Assembly: GCA_963277665.1 (NCBI GenBank)
Contig: OY728131.1
Span: 1,389,758,688 to 1,389,822,687 of the forward strand
Origin: Viscum album
Taxonomy: Eukaryota; Streptophyta; Magnoliopsida; Santalales; Viscaceae
Reading direction: 5' to 3'
Length of the DNA stretch: 64,000 nucleotides
The translations under genes were made by a program, and so were the position numbers. Within the stretch, counting starts at the first letter, position 1. Each line of letters starts with the position of its first letter. The notes beneath the pieces were generated by a model, which did no database searches, was not told the origin of the DNA, and worked only from the letters and a program-made list of their open reading frames with translations. Shown piece after piece: positions 37,052 through 48,309 of this stretch.

Positions 37052-39293
37052 GGAAATTTCATCCTATAAATTTTTAAACTAGGCTTGGAAACATCATTAC
37101 AAGTCCCACATTGGAAACGAGTTAGTAAAACTATCACTCTAAATGATATAAAGAAAAGTACAAAGGTCACAAGAGATAACCCATACTTGGATTCCGTGTA
37201 GGAAATCATGGATATGGAAGAGAGAACAAACGGTCATGTTCTGATGGAGAGTGATAGAGAACATGATTATGAGAATGTTAACCACCAAAAAATCACAAAC
37301 GTATGATGTGTTAAATGGTATTTGATTACCATGTAGGAAACAAAAACCAACAAAGTTTTTGTTTTACATTCCTTTTAATAATTTTGAGGAATTCATTTAC
37401 TATATATTATAAGAACATAATGAAATATACTTACCTTTAATTATAGATTCATACTTTAATATGTTTCTACCAAAAAATAATCTTTTTTCCAAACAAGGAG
37501 CATTAAAAAGGACTTGGTCACATCAAAAGCACAAGAATCATCTTCTAGAGAATCACATAATCAACAATATAAGAACTATATATTTCCCTTGTCTTTAGAC
37601 ATATACTAAAACCAAAATGGTTTGTTCAATATTTGATAATACCCAAAAATTATAATCTTTAACAAAAAGAAAAAGTTCTCCTAATCCCCAAATTTTTTCT
37701 AAAAATTACCCAGAGTTCATCCAGGACTATCAAATAAACAATTGTCCTCAAAATTCATCAATATAATCCAAACTATGATTTAAACCCAAAACTCATAATG
37801 ATTTAATCACATAGTCTTCCACATTAAATATTACCATTTAACTACAAAAAACAATGAATACACTTAATGTCTCATACTAAAGCATAACTAAACAAATCAC
37901 ATATTCTATATGATAGGTTAATCATTTCCATAAATAACCCAAATCTCTATATGTCTACAATAAAAATAAATATTCATCAAAAATAAACTTTCTACCATTA
38001 CTCCAGAAATGTAATCCCATAGTGTTCTGTTTTTATTAATCATACAGTGCTCCCAAAGGAGGGAAAGTCTTAAAAAGTCACTTTTATCAAATAATCGCCA
38101 AATCATTTTCTTATACCCAGGATATCCATTTGATAAAAGATAAAATCCCAAATCAACTTAGTATCTATGAATAAAACCATATAACTAAAAAGAATAAGTC
38201 ATACTAACTAGGGACTTCCCATAATCTAGTGGTCTGTGATAAATCCCAATCTCACATTGCTTGTGTGTTCAATTCTCACAGCTTTTTCTGACGCGATGGG
38301 TGGTCATACGGTATGCATGTTGTCTATTTTATAAAACTCAAAAATAACCCTAACATATATTAACCTCAAAATTTTACTTATACCTCTGATTTTTATACCA
38401 ATTATTTATGATATCAATAGCTTAATTCTTGAGGATTTATTTGTATTTTCATTTACTATTTCACCACCGTATGATATAATAAAACAATCCCCAAAATAAA
38501 GAAAATCATAAATTGATCACGGTGTCCACTAGATTTCATCGTCATCTTGTTCATGTTGTTAGATGGTCTATTTATTGCAACAATGATTTAGTTATCCTTC
38601 AAATTCATTTGATTCATACATCCAAACACTCCTTGTACAACATGGGTAATAAGGGTGTTTATAGAAAAACAGTTTTGGAAAATAATCATGTATGACATAT
38701 CATTTTAAAACATCTAATAAATCATGATTTCCATAAAGCAGTCAAAATGAATTTGAGTTGAAAGATTCAATTAATAGTCCATTTAAAATACCATAGGTAT
38801 GTGCTGAGAGAATATATTGCAATAGCAAATATAAATAGGAAGTGCAATGATCTTTTTTTCATCACGTTTTCCAAAATCATAATATGCTTCAAAATAATGT
38901 GATAAGGTAAAATATTTGAAAATGGATTTATAATATTTAACATTCATGAAGATATGAGAATATTTTGAAAATAGTATTTGTCTAAATACAACCCATGATC
39001 CACGATGATAACAAGGAATAGTGGATGTGTTTGATATCTCAAACAATATCTTGTAATTGAGTTGTATACTAGAATATGTTTCACAATCATCTGAACATGA
39101 ATTTGCAATAATTATTGCAAGAAAGTCATTAGGAAAAGATAGGATTGTCATTTGGGATCCTCCTCCTTCAATTTGATAGTGAAATTCCTTGATCAGGAAA
39201 AGTAATAAAACAAGGATTTAACATAAATAATAGACATAAGTACTAACCATGTGTCTAACGAAAACTCATAATCCTTAATGTTTTCTAAACCGG
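37052..39293 (-). other. B interior without recognisable gag or pol
   Basis: At 2.2 kb it is too short for gag-pol. The longest minus-strand open pieces are 38783-39151 (122 codons) and 37918-38151 (77 codons). Neither shows a zinc knuckle, protease, RT, RNase H or integrase motif. The tail near the polypurine tract resembles the non-coding end of chromoviruses. This fits an internal deletion derivative or a large non-autonomous element using the ends of a chromovirus. Confidence 0.6.
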
Positions 39294-39305
39294 CCTCTAA
39301 TACCA
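39294..39305 (-). other. B primer-binding site, initiator-Met type
   Basis: The minus strand reads TGGTATTAGAGG, close to the iMet primer site (TGGTATCAGAGC) with a C-to-T change. It lies two bases inside the LTR at 39308, the same spacing as in A2. Confidence 0.8.
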
Positions 39306-39307
39306 AC

Positions 39308-42300
39308 TATAAGGACCCGACCTTAAACATTACAGAATCCTAAATTAAATGAATGATTCACATTGAGTATCTTTTCAGGTTTAGATTTTTAGTGATTTAG
39401 TCCATAACTATTACATAACAACATGAAAATTACATTCACACACTACTACTCAGTATCCATTTTTTCATAAAATATAAAATCTAAAAAAGAAACACATCTT
39501 GTTCCATGTTTTAGGCATCATGAATTTTCCTTGATTCCATTCATGAACCTATTCATCATTAAGTCATGTGGAAGAAAATTACAAAACATGGGATGAGCAT
39601 AAAAAGCCTAGTAGCGGTTATAAAATAAGGAAGGAAAACATTATCCCATCATTAAATACAAATCAATGAAATAATTATTTTCAATCTTAACATAACATAC
39701 AAAATCATATGCTTTTTGAATAACACACACAAATCATAGATCACAAAGGTAAATTATAGAATTCATAACATAGATACATTGTATCTCACACAGCTACATT
39801 GGGACTCACATTGTGAATACCCATCACATTATATTCCCTAAATCTCTTAGGATAAACATTAACATTTACCTCTGTCACGTTACCCAATGCATTGGAGTTC
39901 TATCTCAGGCTCACCCGCCCTAGGTTTATCACAGAACCACCTGTATATGTAAATAATGCCCAATAACCATAACATATCTATATCACATAAAACAAGAATA
40001 ATGGAATATAAAATTTCCACATTGCAATCACAATATATCATTTCAATATATTTACATAATCAATGCTTTATCAAACCATTTTCAAAACAATTTAAAACAT
40101 TTAATAAAGAGATTTTTGAATCAAAGTGTCCCATAAGAAATTGAAGATTTTAAGGGAATTAACATTTTATAACATTAATTTCCATATAAAAAATCTTAAA
40201 AACCATATTTAAAACATGTACATTAATTATAATGATTTAGAATAAGAAATCCTTAAAACATTTAAAATGATATTTTAGTTAAAGAGTTTTTTACAAAATG
40301 AGAGACACATAAATACCATTAATTGAGGAATAAAATTAACCAAAACATTATAATATCATGATAATAAAGGTATTCATGATATAATATTCCAATGGACAGT
40401 ATATACACCATATAAAAGTGAATTGGTGCATAAAAGCAATGAAGTCTCAATAAAATGTAAATTGAAATGAAATCCCTTATAAAAACTGTATCCTTAGATT
40501 AATGATAAATAAATTACATAATAACATGTGAAAAATATAAATACCCTCAATATGATTGGTTATTCAGTGAAAATATATCATATAACATTCACACATATTA
40601 TTTTTTAAGACAAAACCAATGACTTGTATGTTTAACTCAAGGATTGGAAATTGAGTTAAACTTAATCTTATCAAGTTCATATCTGTGACATAAGAATTTA
40701 TCAAAGGAGGGATAATATGTATCAAAATTATATCCACATAATGCGGATAGTAAGTTACAAAATAAATTAAAAAATATTTATTCCACACATAATCATAGCA
40801 TGACATAATTAATAATTATAATATTAAGCCAAGGAATAGAAATTGGGTTAAAAGGTTCCCTTACCAATGTGGTAACTTAAGAAACATACATCTCATGGAA
40901 AATGGATCATTAAATGAAGATTTAAATAAAAATAATTTGAATTATATTACACAATGAATATAATCATGGGCAATACATTCACCTCATAAATGGAAATAGT
41001 GGCAAATATAGCATGAATCTCATGAGAATAAAAAGTGAGATGAAAATACCTTACCACATTTTAATCAATCGAGTTATATGACAAAAAGATAATAACCACC
41101 AAATGATTCAAAAAATAAAATTAATATAAATAGATTTATTCTAATAAATATCTATTTTCAGTACACAATACACCACATGCAATAAATTAGTGCTGAACAA
41201 TGGAAATCTCATGGAATTAAAAGTGAGATAAGAAATACCTTACCTCATGTCTGGATTGAATCGTTTATTCATTTTTCATCATTAATAATAAAATAAAGAT
41301 AATTTGAACTTTCAAAAGAAATATTTTCAAGTTTATTATTTCTTTTATATCACTTATTACCATGTAATAAACATCATGTAATCATTTGAGTTAATAACAT
41401 TCCTTTTGTCAATATTTGGTACTTGAATAAAAAATAGGCATCTTATAATTTCAAGTTGTTCACATAGTCAAACGTTCATTATATCAAGAATTATATTAAT
41501 TCTTTAGATATAATATATATAATATATATCCACTATATACATGTATTTATAATAGTACATAACATTTGGATTTAAGAAATCAAATGCACCGTTCATGGTG
41601 ATGGTAAGTCGTACATACGCATGAACACTACTTTCATTTCTATTTCATATTTTAATTTAATGAAAACATAATTATACATAGTTATATTATTATTTAATTA
41701 TAATATTATATATAATTTCAATAACTCCATACTTTCTATTTCCCACTACGGTACGAACGAGTCATATCACTTTGAGGGGGCGGTTGTCCGCACTTCCTCA
41801 AATGAAATTACCGTGTTTACCCATTATGAAATCCACGAAGGTTAGATATAAATTTAAAATACAGAATCATAAATAAAACATAAACATAATATTTATAATA
41901 TATAAATATAGTTCCATCATAAAGGCCACCGTGATAGGCGGTAGGAGATAATCGAACAATCATCGTTTCTTGAGGCGTTAGTATTCCATCCACAGAAACA
42001 ATATGTTCTTCACCCATTAGATGGAGGAGTATGCAAGTGTAGATAAAATAATTTTCAAAAAAAATACTAGTATATTTACAATATTGGTTTTGTTTTAAAA
42101 AAATTAATAAAAAGATTTTAGAGTTTGGAGAAGTAAAATAAAAGAAAAGAAGTTAAGAGGAATCGTTACCTTTAATTAGGGTAACTCCCTTTAGTTAGAA
42201 CCAAAAGTACTTATTGTTGTGACTATGGACTTAGGTAAGGTTTTTAGGATTAGGAGAGGGATCTTGAGAGATTATTCGGTTAGTGGCTGGAAATCCGAGT

Positions 42301-43948
42301 GGATTGAGAGGTGTGTGGAATGAGTAAGAAGTGGGGGCTTTTTATAAGGGGGAGTAGGGGCTCTTTAAGAATGTGTCAAAATATTATTTTATTATATAAT
42401 GATTTTGTTTTATAAAGGTCAAAATCATATTAAGGTAGAATATAAAATGACTCATGGTCTAAATAAAATCATAAAATAATTGTTGGACAGGTTTGGTATG
42501 TTTTTTTAATATTTATAATCTTAATTTTTTAAATCATTTATTAATGAGGTAAATACTGCATCATTTTTGTGTCATAAATAATTTGATTTATTAGATGTCT
42601 AAAAATTATAAAAAAAAATCCATTATGTAGGAAATTGTTTTATATTTCCAATATATATTTATAGAAGAAATGATATATTATATAACCACATGCAAAAATT
42701 ATTTTTCTAAAAGATATTTGTTTGTGTGATTTTTGCCTTTATATTAAATTAATTAAAATAATGTGTCATTATCAAACCCATGTGGTTCCATTGGGTCCCC
42801 AAATAGACCCAAATATGAAAAGGGTCGTAAATGAATCATCAAAAAAGGTTAGTACAAGTGTTAAGGTAATTTTGTATTATTATGATATTATTTTTACCTT
42901 GAATTACCCTATTTCCCTTTAACTGTAGTAAATAAAATTCAAAAGTTACTATACCCCAAAAATTATTTGATCTTATTAAAAAAAATTCACATACTAATAA
43001 AAACCATGTATGTTGGATTTTCTAAATTCAATTCAGAGAAGCGGTATAATTTTTTTAATTGAAAATGTCAGTTTTTTAACTACTACAAAGTGGCTTCACT
43101 ATTCATAAAAATTGATGTTTTTCAGAAAAATTCATCCTAAGCTATATTTGAGATACCAAATTCAAAATTGAAGTATATTTTTCCATATTCAAAACATATA
43201 AGTTGTAGTAATTAATTTATAATTAGTTCCTATTATCTAAACAAATAGTGTGTTTTTAAGAAATAATATCTATCCAAAGATTGACAGTTGTTTGTGCCCA
43301 ATTTCAAAGGGAAATTAATTTCAATGACCAAAATTTAATTAAATGGTAAAAACATAATATAATTACAAATTAAAAACAATTAAAAGATTATATAACCATA
43401 TATATATTATATTAAAAGGCACTTTTGAATAAAAATGCATTATTTCTCACTATTCATAAAAAATTAATTTTAACATAAAAATACAAAAAATTTACCGAAA
43501 GTAGATTTTGATGTCCCGATTCTAGAGAGGAATTATATTTTGTCAAATGAAATATCTAAAAGTGAAAACAACTATATTTAGAGAGGTTTAGAAAATAAAA
43601 TCCATAAAATCAACCATTTAATGTAAATTATGATTAAAATTAGATTCATTCACATTTTAAGCCTCTATCTTTTATTGGATAAATGTAAAAACATTTAACA
43701 AACATATTTAATCATTTTTTAGTTTGTTCTCTTCATTCCTTCCTTTAAAACGGCTAGGTGTTAACTACCATTTAAAATAATAATATTATATTCTTAATGT
43801 GCAATGTAATATTTCAAGGAAACCCATGGTTGCGTATTGGGTACGCCATCAGACATCACATCCCATTTAAAGTAGAAATGTTATTTAGATCAAAAAATAT
43901 TAATAAATATGTTAAATTTAATGTTCTTTCATTACCTGGGATGTCACA
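39308..43948 (-). repeat. B 5' LTR (element orientation)
   Basis: Partner of 32382-37036. It has the better-preserved TATA element (minus strand, 42339-42346) and a better-preserved GGTAAGTCGTACATACGCATG (41604-41625), the cognate of the CGTACG motif of A2. After its end at 43948 the integrase reading of C resumes. Confidence 0.85.
42339..42346 (-). promoter_or_regulatory. Probable TATA box in B 5' LTR
   Basis: TATAAAAA on the minus strand between CCCCCTTA and AGCCCCC-type flanks, similar to the setting of the A2 TATA box. Confidence 0.5.
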
Positions 43949-44120
43949 CGTATCGACTACCAATCCCACCAAACCTATCTCACGTACTTGATATAATCCA
44001 TGTATCACTCTTGGGGAATTACATACCTGACCCATCATATGTTCTAAATATAGATGTGGTACTAGTGTATAATGACTTCTCTTATAAAGAGAAGCTAGTG
44101 AAGATCATAGATCATAGATA
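43949..44120 (+). pseudogene. C integrase remnant, C-terminal part after B
   Basis: The plus strand reads YRLPIPPNLSHVLDIIHVSL, then YIPDPSYVLNIDVV and DFSYKEK. This is the direct continuation of the integrase tail that stopped at 32381, and it matches A2 residues [20 protein letters not shown]. It is open for about 58 codons, an unusually intact piece for this element, and ends with a stop at 44119. Confidence 0.85.
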
Positions 44121-44250
44121 AAAGGTTCTATGAAATAAAACAATTCTCGTCATCCAGGTCGTGTGGCAAAACAGATAGTATAAAGAGGAAATGTGGGAAT
44201 CAGGGGAAGTGATGAAAAAGAGTTCCCGTTATCTTTTTTAGTGTGGGAAA
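44121..44250 (+). pseudogene. C chromodomain remnant
   Basis: After the stop at 44119 the reading continues NKTILVIQVVWQNR, EEMWESGEVMKKSSRYLF. This fits the chromodomain pattern ending in WE...YPHLF seen in A2. Stops and substitutions are present. Confidence 0.6.
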
Positions 44251-44276
44251 CGGAAATTTTAAGGGAAAAATTTCTT

Positions 44277-44287
44277 AAGGGGAATAA
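44277..44287 (+). other. C polypurine tract
   Basis: AAGGGGAATAA abuts the LTR start TGTAATGACG at 44288. The preceding ATTTTAAGGGAAAAATTTC is the typical sequence before the polypurine tract in chromoviruses. Confidence 0.75.
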
Positions 44288-47147
44288 TGTAATGACGTAA
44301 AAATTTATTAATGAAAATTAAACTTGATCTAATTAAATGTATTATTATGTAAAATGGTTATATAAAACATATGAAATTCCTTGGATTAATGTTCTAGGAT
44401 ATAAAATACTAGTGTGAATTGGTACATATGCAAATATAGTAGTTAAAAAATGATCACATGATTAGTAAAAATATAGGACTTTAACTAATCCAATTTACTC
44501 CGAAAATGGAAGCGATGACCTCACCAGGTAGAAATCTTAGAAAAAAATTCCATTTTTTGGAACTCGAAGAGGAGGTAGCATCACTCATATTCTATATTGT
44601 CGAACACAAATCCTAGATTCAACACATTAGTCATGAACAGAACTTCCAATGGGAGAAGTGGAAGTTAATATAGATAACCACTAGAGGAATGTTATCAAAG
44701 CTTCCCCAAGATCCTGTCACAATCTCACACCATGCCCGTAGGTCTAATTTGGATGTTAAAATGGTAAATTTATGAATACCCCAGCAGTGTGATTATGTGA
44801 TTTATTTTTTTTATTTAATAAATTATATACATTAATTTTATTATTGCATCTTTGTAAATGGTTTTAAAGTGAAAACAATATTTTAATTAATATTCAATTA
44901 AGAAATATATATTGATGAATTAATGGATTTTTGAATTAAATAATATTTTAATAAAATATTATTACTAAATATATTTTTATTAAATATAACTAATCCTAAA
45001 ATTTTTAGACAATGGAAAATTTTATTAATGTTTGAATGATGTTTTGGTCAAAACTGATGTGTTTTCAATAAATTTGGGTTTGTGTTTTATAAGTGCTAAA
45101 TCGCATATTTATAAAATTATTAAGATAAAATGAATATAATTTTTGGATTTACGACATTTAATTTATCTAAAAGTGAATTTTTCATATTTTTCTAAGATAG
45201 TCAAATTTTTGGGTAAAAATTAAATTCCGTTTAAATATATAATGTGATTAATGAGATCATAATCACCGAAAAGTGATTTAATAAAATAATATAAAATTGA
45301 AATGCGTCAAAATAAATATATTACCGTTAAAAATGTGATTTTAAATTTGTTTTATTAATTTTATGCTGACAAAGTGGTCCCTCCAAGACATATAAAATAT
45401 TTTATATTTTTTATATGGTTGTCCCGTGAGTGTGAATCACATCCACCTAAGAAAGAATTATATAAAAATATTTTAGTTTATTGGTTTTATTAAATAATTT
45501 TTTCACTCTCTTTTGGAAAAAACCATGGGAATTAACTGTGGGCTTGATTGTGGTTTGGAATATTTTGTTATATAGATCTGATAACATAAGTTTGGGAAAT
45601 ATTAAATAATCCCCCTCTCAATACCTATATAAAACCAGAAAAGATACCACTTATATACACTATAAACCCTTATAGAACGTCCTTGATCTTCCCTCCTCTC
45701 TCTAGATTCCTCCCAAGGCTCCCCAGGATCTCAATAATCCCCTCTCTGAGCTCATGAAGTCAAACAATTCCACGTAATGGATCCTCAACTTGCTTCCTTC
45801 CTTATTTATGTCATTGTTTCATTATATTGTTATGACCATCTATTATCAACAAAAAATGTTTTGGTGAGATTTTTATCCACCAATATAATTCCTTAATTAT
45901 TTTTGAATGATGATATTACCCTTTCAAACTCATTATTGCCTCCCATTTACACCGGTCGCCATGCCGAAATTTAGTGAGAGATTTTGTCCTTTCCCATTTT
46001 TACTAGTTTTTTATTTTGTTATACTCTTGTATTTACAATTAGAAATGTTGGGGTATGATTTTCAACCTCCCACGTAATACCATAATTTTTTTTGAATTAT
46101 AGGAGAACTCTTTCTCTCTCGTTAGTTCTTCCCACGTACCCCTGTAACCATGCCAAAATTTCATAAGAGTTATTCCATTTCCCCTTCGTCTTCATGTTTA
46201 TTTATTATGTTATGCCTTCTATTTCAAAATTTATTTTGTGGAGAAATGAATATATATTACCTCATTTCGCTATATTTTGTGTACATGGTATGATATATCC
46301 TTTTCCCCCTCATCAACTATTTTTATGAATTATTATGTCACGATGTTATGCTACCGAAGTTGCACCATGATTTTCCAAGAAAAATTTGTTGTGTAGTGAA
46401 TACCATACCAATTTCTCGATCAAGTGTGTTCACAATTATGCACATATACATATTTAATGGTAATTACATGTATGTATTCCAAATTTATTAAACATTTAAT
46501 AACTTATTATCTTGAATTATTACATGTTATAGTATCCATGTGACACACTTATGCATGAAATGATATGTTAATGATGTGTACGCCCCGATAGTGCTTTAAT
46601 GCATTGTGAATTTTTTGATATAATGATACTCCCTGGGAAATGAGTTTTACCCCGGATAATTATTGTTCAATGAGAGTTTACTCGTTATAATTCATGTTCA
46701 ATGAGATTTTAGTCATGTTCCTTGTACAATCATACTTTTCTCAAGCTAATATCATGTTAAATGTTGTTTCCACATTTCCATATTTTGATAATCATGCCAT
46801 AAAATGAATTTATGTTCATTTTACTCTTATAATACACTAATATGATTATTTCCTAACATGTATTGTATTATATATGTTATTCCTTGTTTATTCCCTTAAT
46901 TTTCATTATATCTCACCATTTTCTTATGTGTGTCCAATGGTTATCCCATGTACTGGTATGTTTGATAAAATGGTGTGGCAATGTAAAAGAGGATTTAAGT
47001 AATGATTTTCTATTTTATGTCTTTATATTTCATGTAATGTTACAAGTTTACTAAGAAAATAGACCACTCAATCCTCAGAGGTGTTTGAAGTGCATGTTTA
47101 TTTAATAAATCAAGCTTATGTGTGTAAAAAAGAATAGGGTTGTTATA
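44288..47147 (+). repeat. C 3' LTR
   Basis: This is the partner of 26649-29513. A plus-strand TATA box, TATATAAAA, lies at 45626-45634, followed about 60 bases later by a CT-rich tract. The end TGTTATA at 47141-47147 corresponds to an original TGTTACA. Similarity to the first copy is clear but well below that of the A2 pair. Confidence 0.8.
45626..45634 (+). promoter_or_regulatory. Probable TATA box in C 3' LTR
   Basis: TATATAAAA in element orientation, about 1.3 kb into the LTR. In the other LTR the aligned place reads TTATTTAAA. Confidence 0.5.
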
Positions 47148-48285
47148 ATCAAAGACTCCCATCCCATCTAAGGGAACAACCCAGTCCTCCTCCAAAAATG
47201 TTCTTCATTCACCAATCCGGAAAATATATTACCATGCCAATAATTAGGTTCTCTATACCTAGACATGAACTCACTCTAGTTGAACCCCTCATACACTAAC
47301 CATTGTCACCATTTAAGCGACCTTCCAATATCTTTTCTTGATCATATCTCAGCTCCTTATTACAAAGAGAATGTTCAACAGAATCTTAATGTATAGAATC
47401 TCCTACAATTCCAGGGACCATTACCACTTCACTATCCTTAGACACCATTTCTCTTGGACTCCACAACCCAAGGTCACTGTTTATTCTTCCATACACATCC
47501 ACAACTATAAAATTCAAATCCATCTCCATTGTCTTCCTCAAGGTGCTATTTGATTCATTATCAAGTACATGACTAAACCCTGACAACATCCAAACAACCC
47601 AAACCCTAATTGTTTAGATGAGAACAAGAAATAGAAGCTACATTAGAATGAATTTTTAATGGACCCTACAGATTCAACTTTTTCCTCTACACATTTCACG
47701 ATGATTTAATATTTTAAAACACCTGGTAAAACAATCAAATAAAGACTGAAAGACAACAAAGTTATTTTACCATTGATCCAAACCAAGAGTAATTAAAAAA
47801 ATATTTCACCAGAGGTCTATAGACATCCACTTCAATGGATATTCTTAGTGATAATCGGTGACAAACTACCATAGTTTATCTATCATTAGAAAGATATTGA
47901 TCAACCGAATTGCCATGCATAAAAATAATAGAATGATTCTGAAAGGGAAGCAAGAGTTATAGAAATCCTACCAAAATTTTTTATGTCCAGTGAATCTCAT
48001 TTCATATGATAGTCATGTGTCCATATGATGAGGAAAAACTGGGAGCCATCACAGGACTAAAGAGCAGTCGACCATGCCAAAATCAGAACTCATTCAAAAG
48101 AAAAGCGAACCATGATGTGCATGGGTTTGAGAAAACCCATCGTAGAACGCTCCTATGGAGCCTAATAATCAAAAATAAAACTATCAATGAAATCAATTTA
48201 CGGGAATTGTTTCTAGAAAAACACTATTAGGGTCAAAATGTTCAAATATATTGAATAGTCCAATTTTTTCTCATACGAATAGTAT
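47148..48285 (-). other. Segment X, part 2: unclassified gene-like sequence
   Basis: This is sequence between the end of C and the resumption of the D LTR, absent from the other D LTR. It has a more even base composition than its surroundings. On the minus strand the piece 47386-47589 reads with DNESNSTLRKTMEMDLN and LGLWSPREMVSKDSEVVMV, and the reading continues DSVEHSLCNKELRYDQEK after a stop. A plus-strand open piece at 48006-48230 is probably a shadow. No family is recognised. It and 25990-26648 were one segment before C inserted. Confidence 0.4.
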
Positions 48286-48309
48286 CCATGGTAAAAAAAA
48301 TTACCATGG
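48286..48309. repeat. Perfect short inverted repeat (hairpin)
   Basis: CCATGGTAA (48286-48294) is mirrored by TTACCATGG (48301-48309) around a loop of six A. It sits right at the boundary between segment X and the resumed D LTR, so it may mark the junction. Confidence 0.85.

Larger units (their letters stand above)
32382..43948 (-). mobile_element. Element B: non-autonomous long-LTR retrotransposon
   Basis: A minus-strand element inside the integrase of C. LTRs are 32382-37036 (4655 bp) and 39308-43948 (4641 bp), around an interior of only 2271 bp. A decayed iMet primer site and a polypurine tract are in the right places. The target duplication is AATAT (32377-32381) against CGTAT (43949-43953). 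Both differ from CATAT, which would fit the codons of the interrupted Ala-Tyr, by one base. LTR blocks such as the CACTATTCATCA text resemble A2, so B belongs to a related family. No gag or pol motif is seen in the interior, so it would have needed proteins from relatives. Confidence 0.85.
26649..47147 (+). mobile_element. Element C: degenerate Ty3/gypsy chromovirus, split by B
   Basis: A plus-strand element inside segment X. LTRs are 26649-29513 and 44288-47147 (about 2.86 kb). An iMet-like primer site follows LTR1 and a polypurine tract precedes LTR2. The interior has a gag knuckle, RNase H, integrase and chromodomain remnants, but protease and RT are missing (deleted or unrecognisable between about 30430 and 30830). 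Element B (32382-43948) interrupts the integrase C-terminus. Flanking five bases are ATAAG (26644-26648) and ATCAA (47148-47152), only a weak duplication. The pol sequence is related to A2, while the LTRs form a different family. Confidence 0.82.

Noticed and set aside
38783..39151. 122-codon minus-strand ORF in the interior of B
   Set aside because: It is the longest open piece of B, but it has no gag or pol motif, its composition follows the AT-rich surroundings, and its start is arbitrary. I kept it only as part of the interior description.
48006..48230. Plus-strand 74-codon ORF in segment X
   Set aside because: The more protein-like readings of X are on the minus strand, and no family could be recognised for this one.
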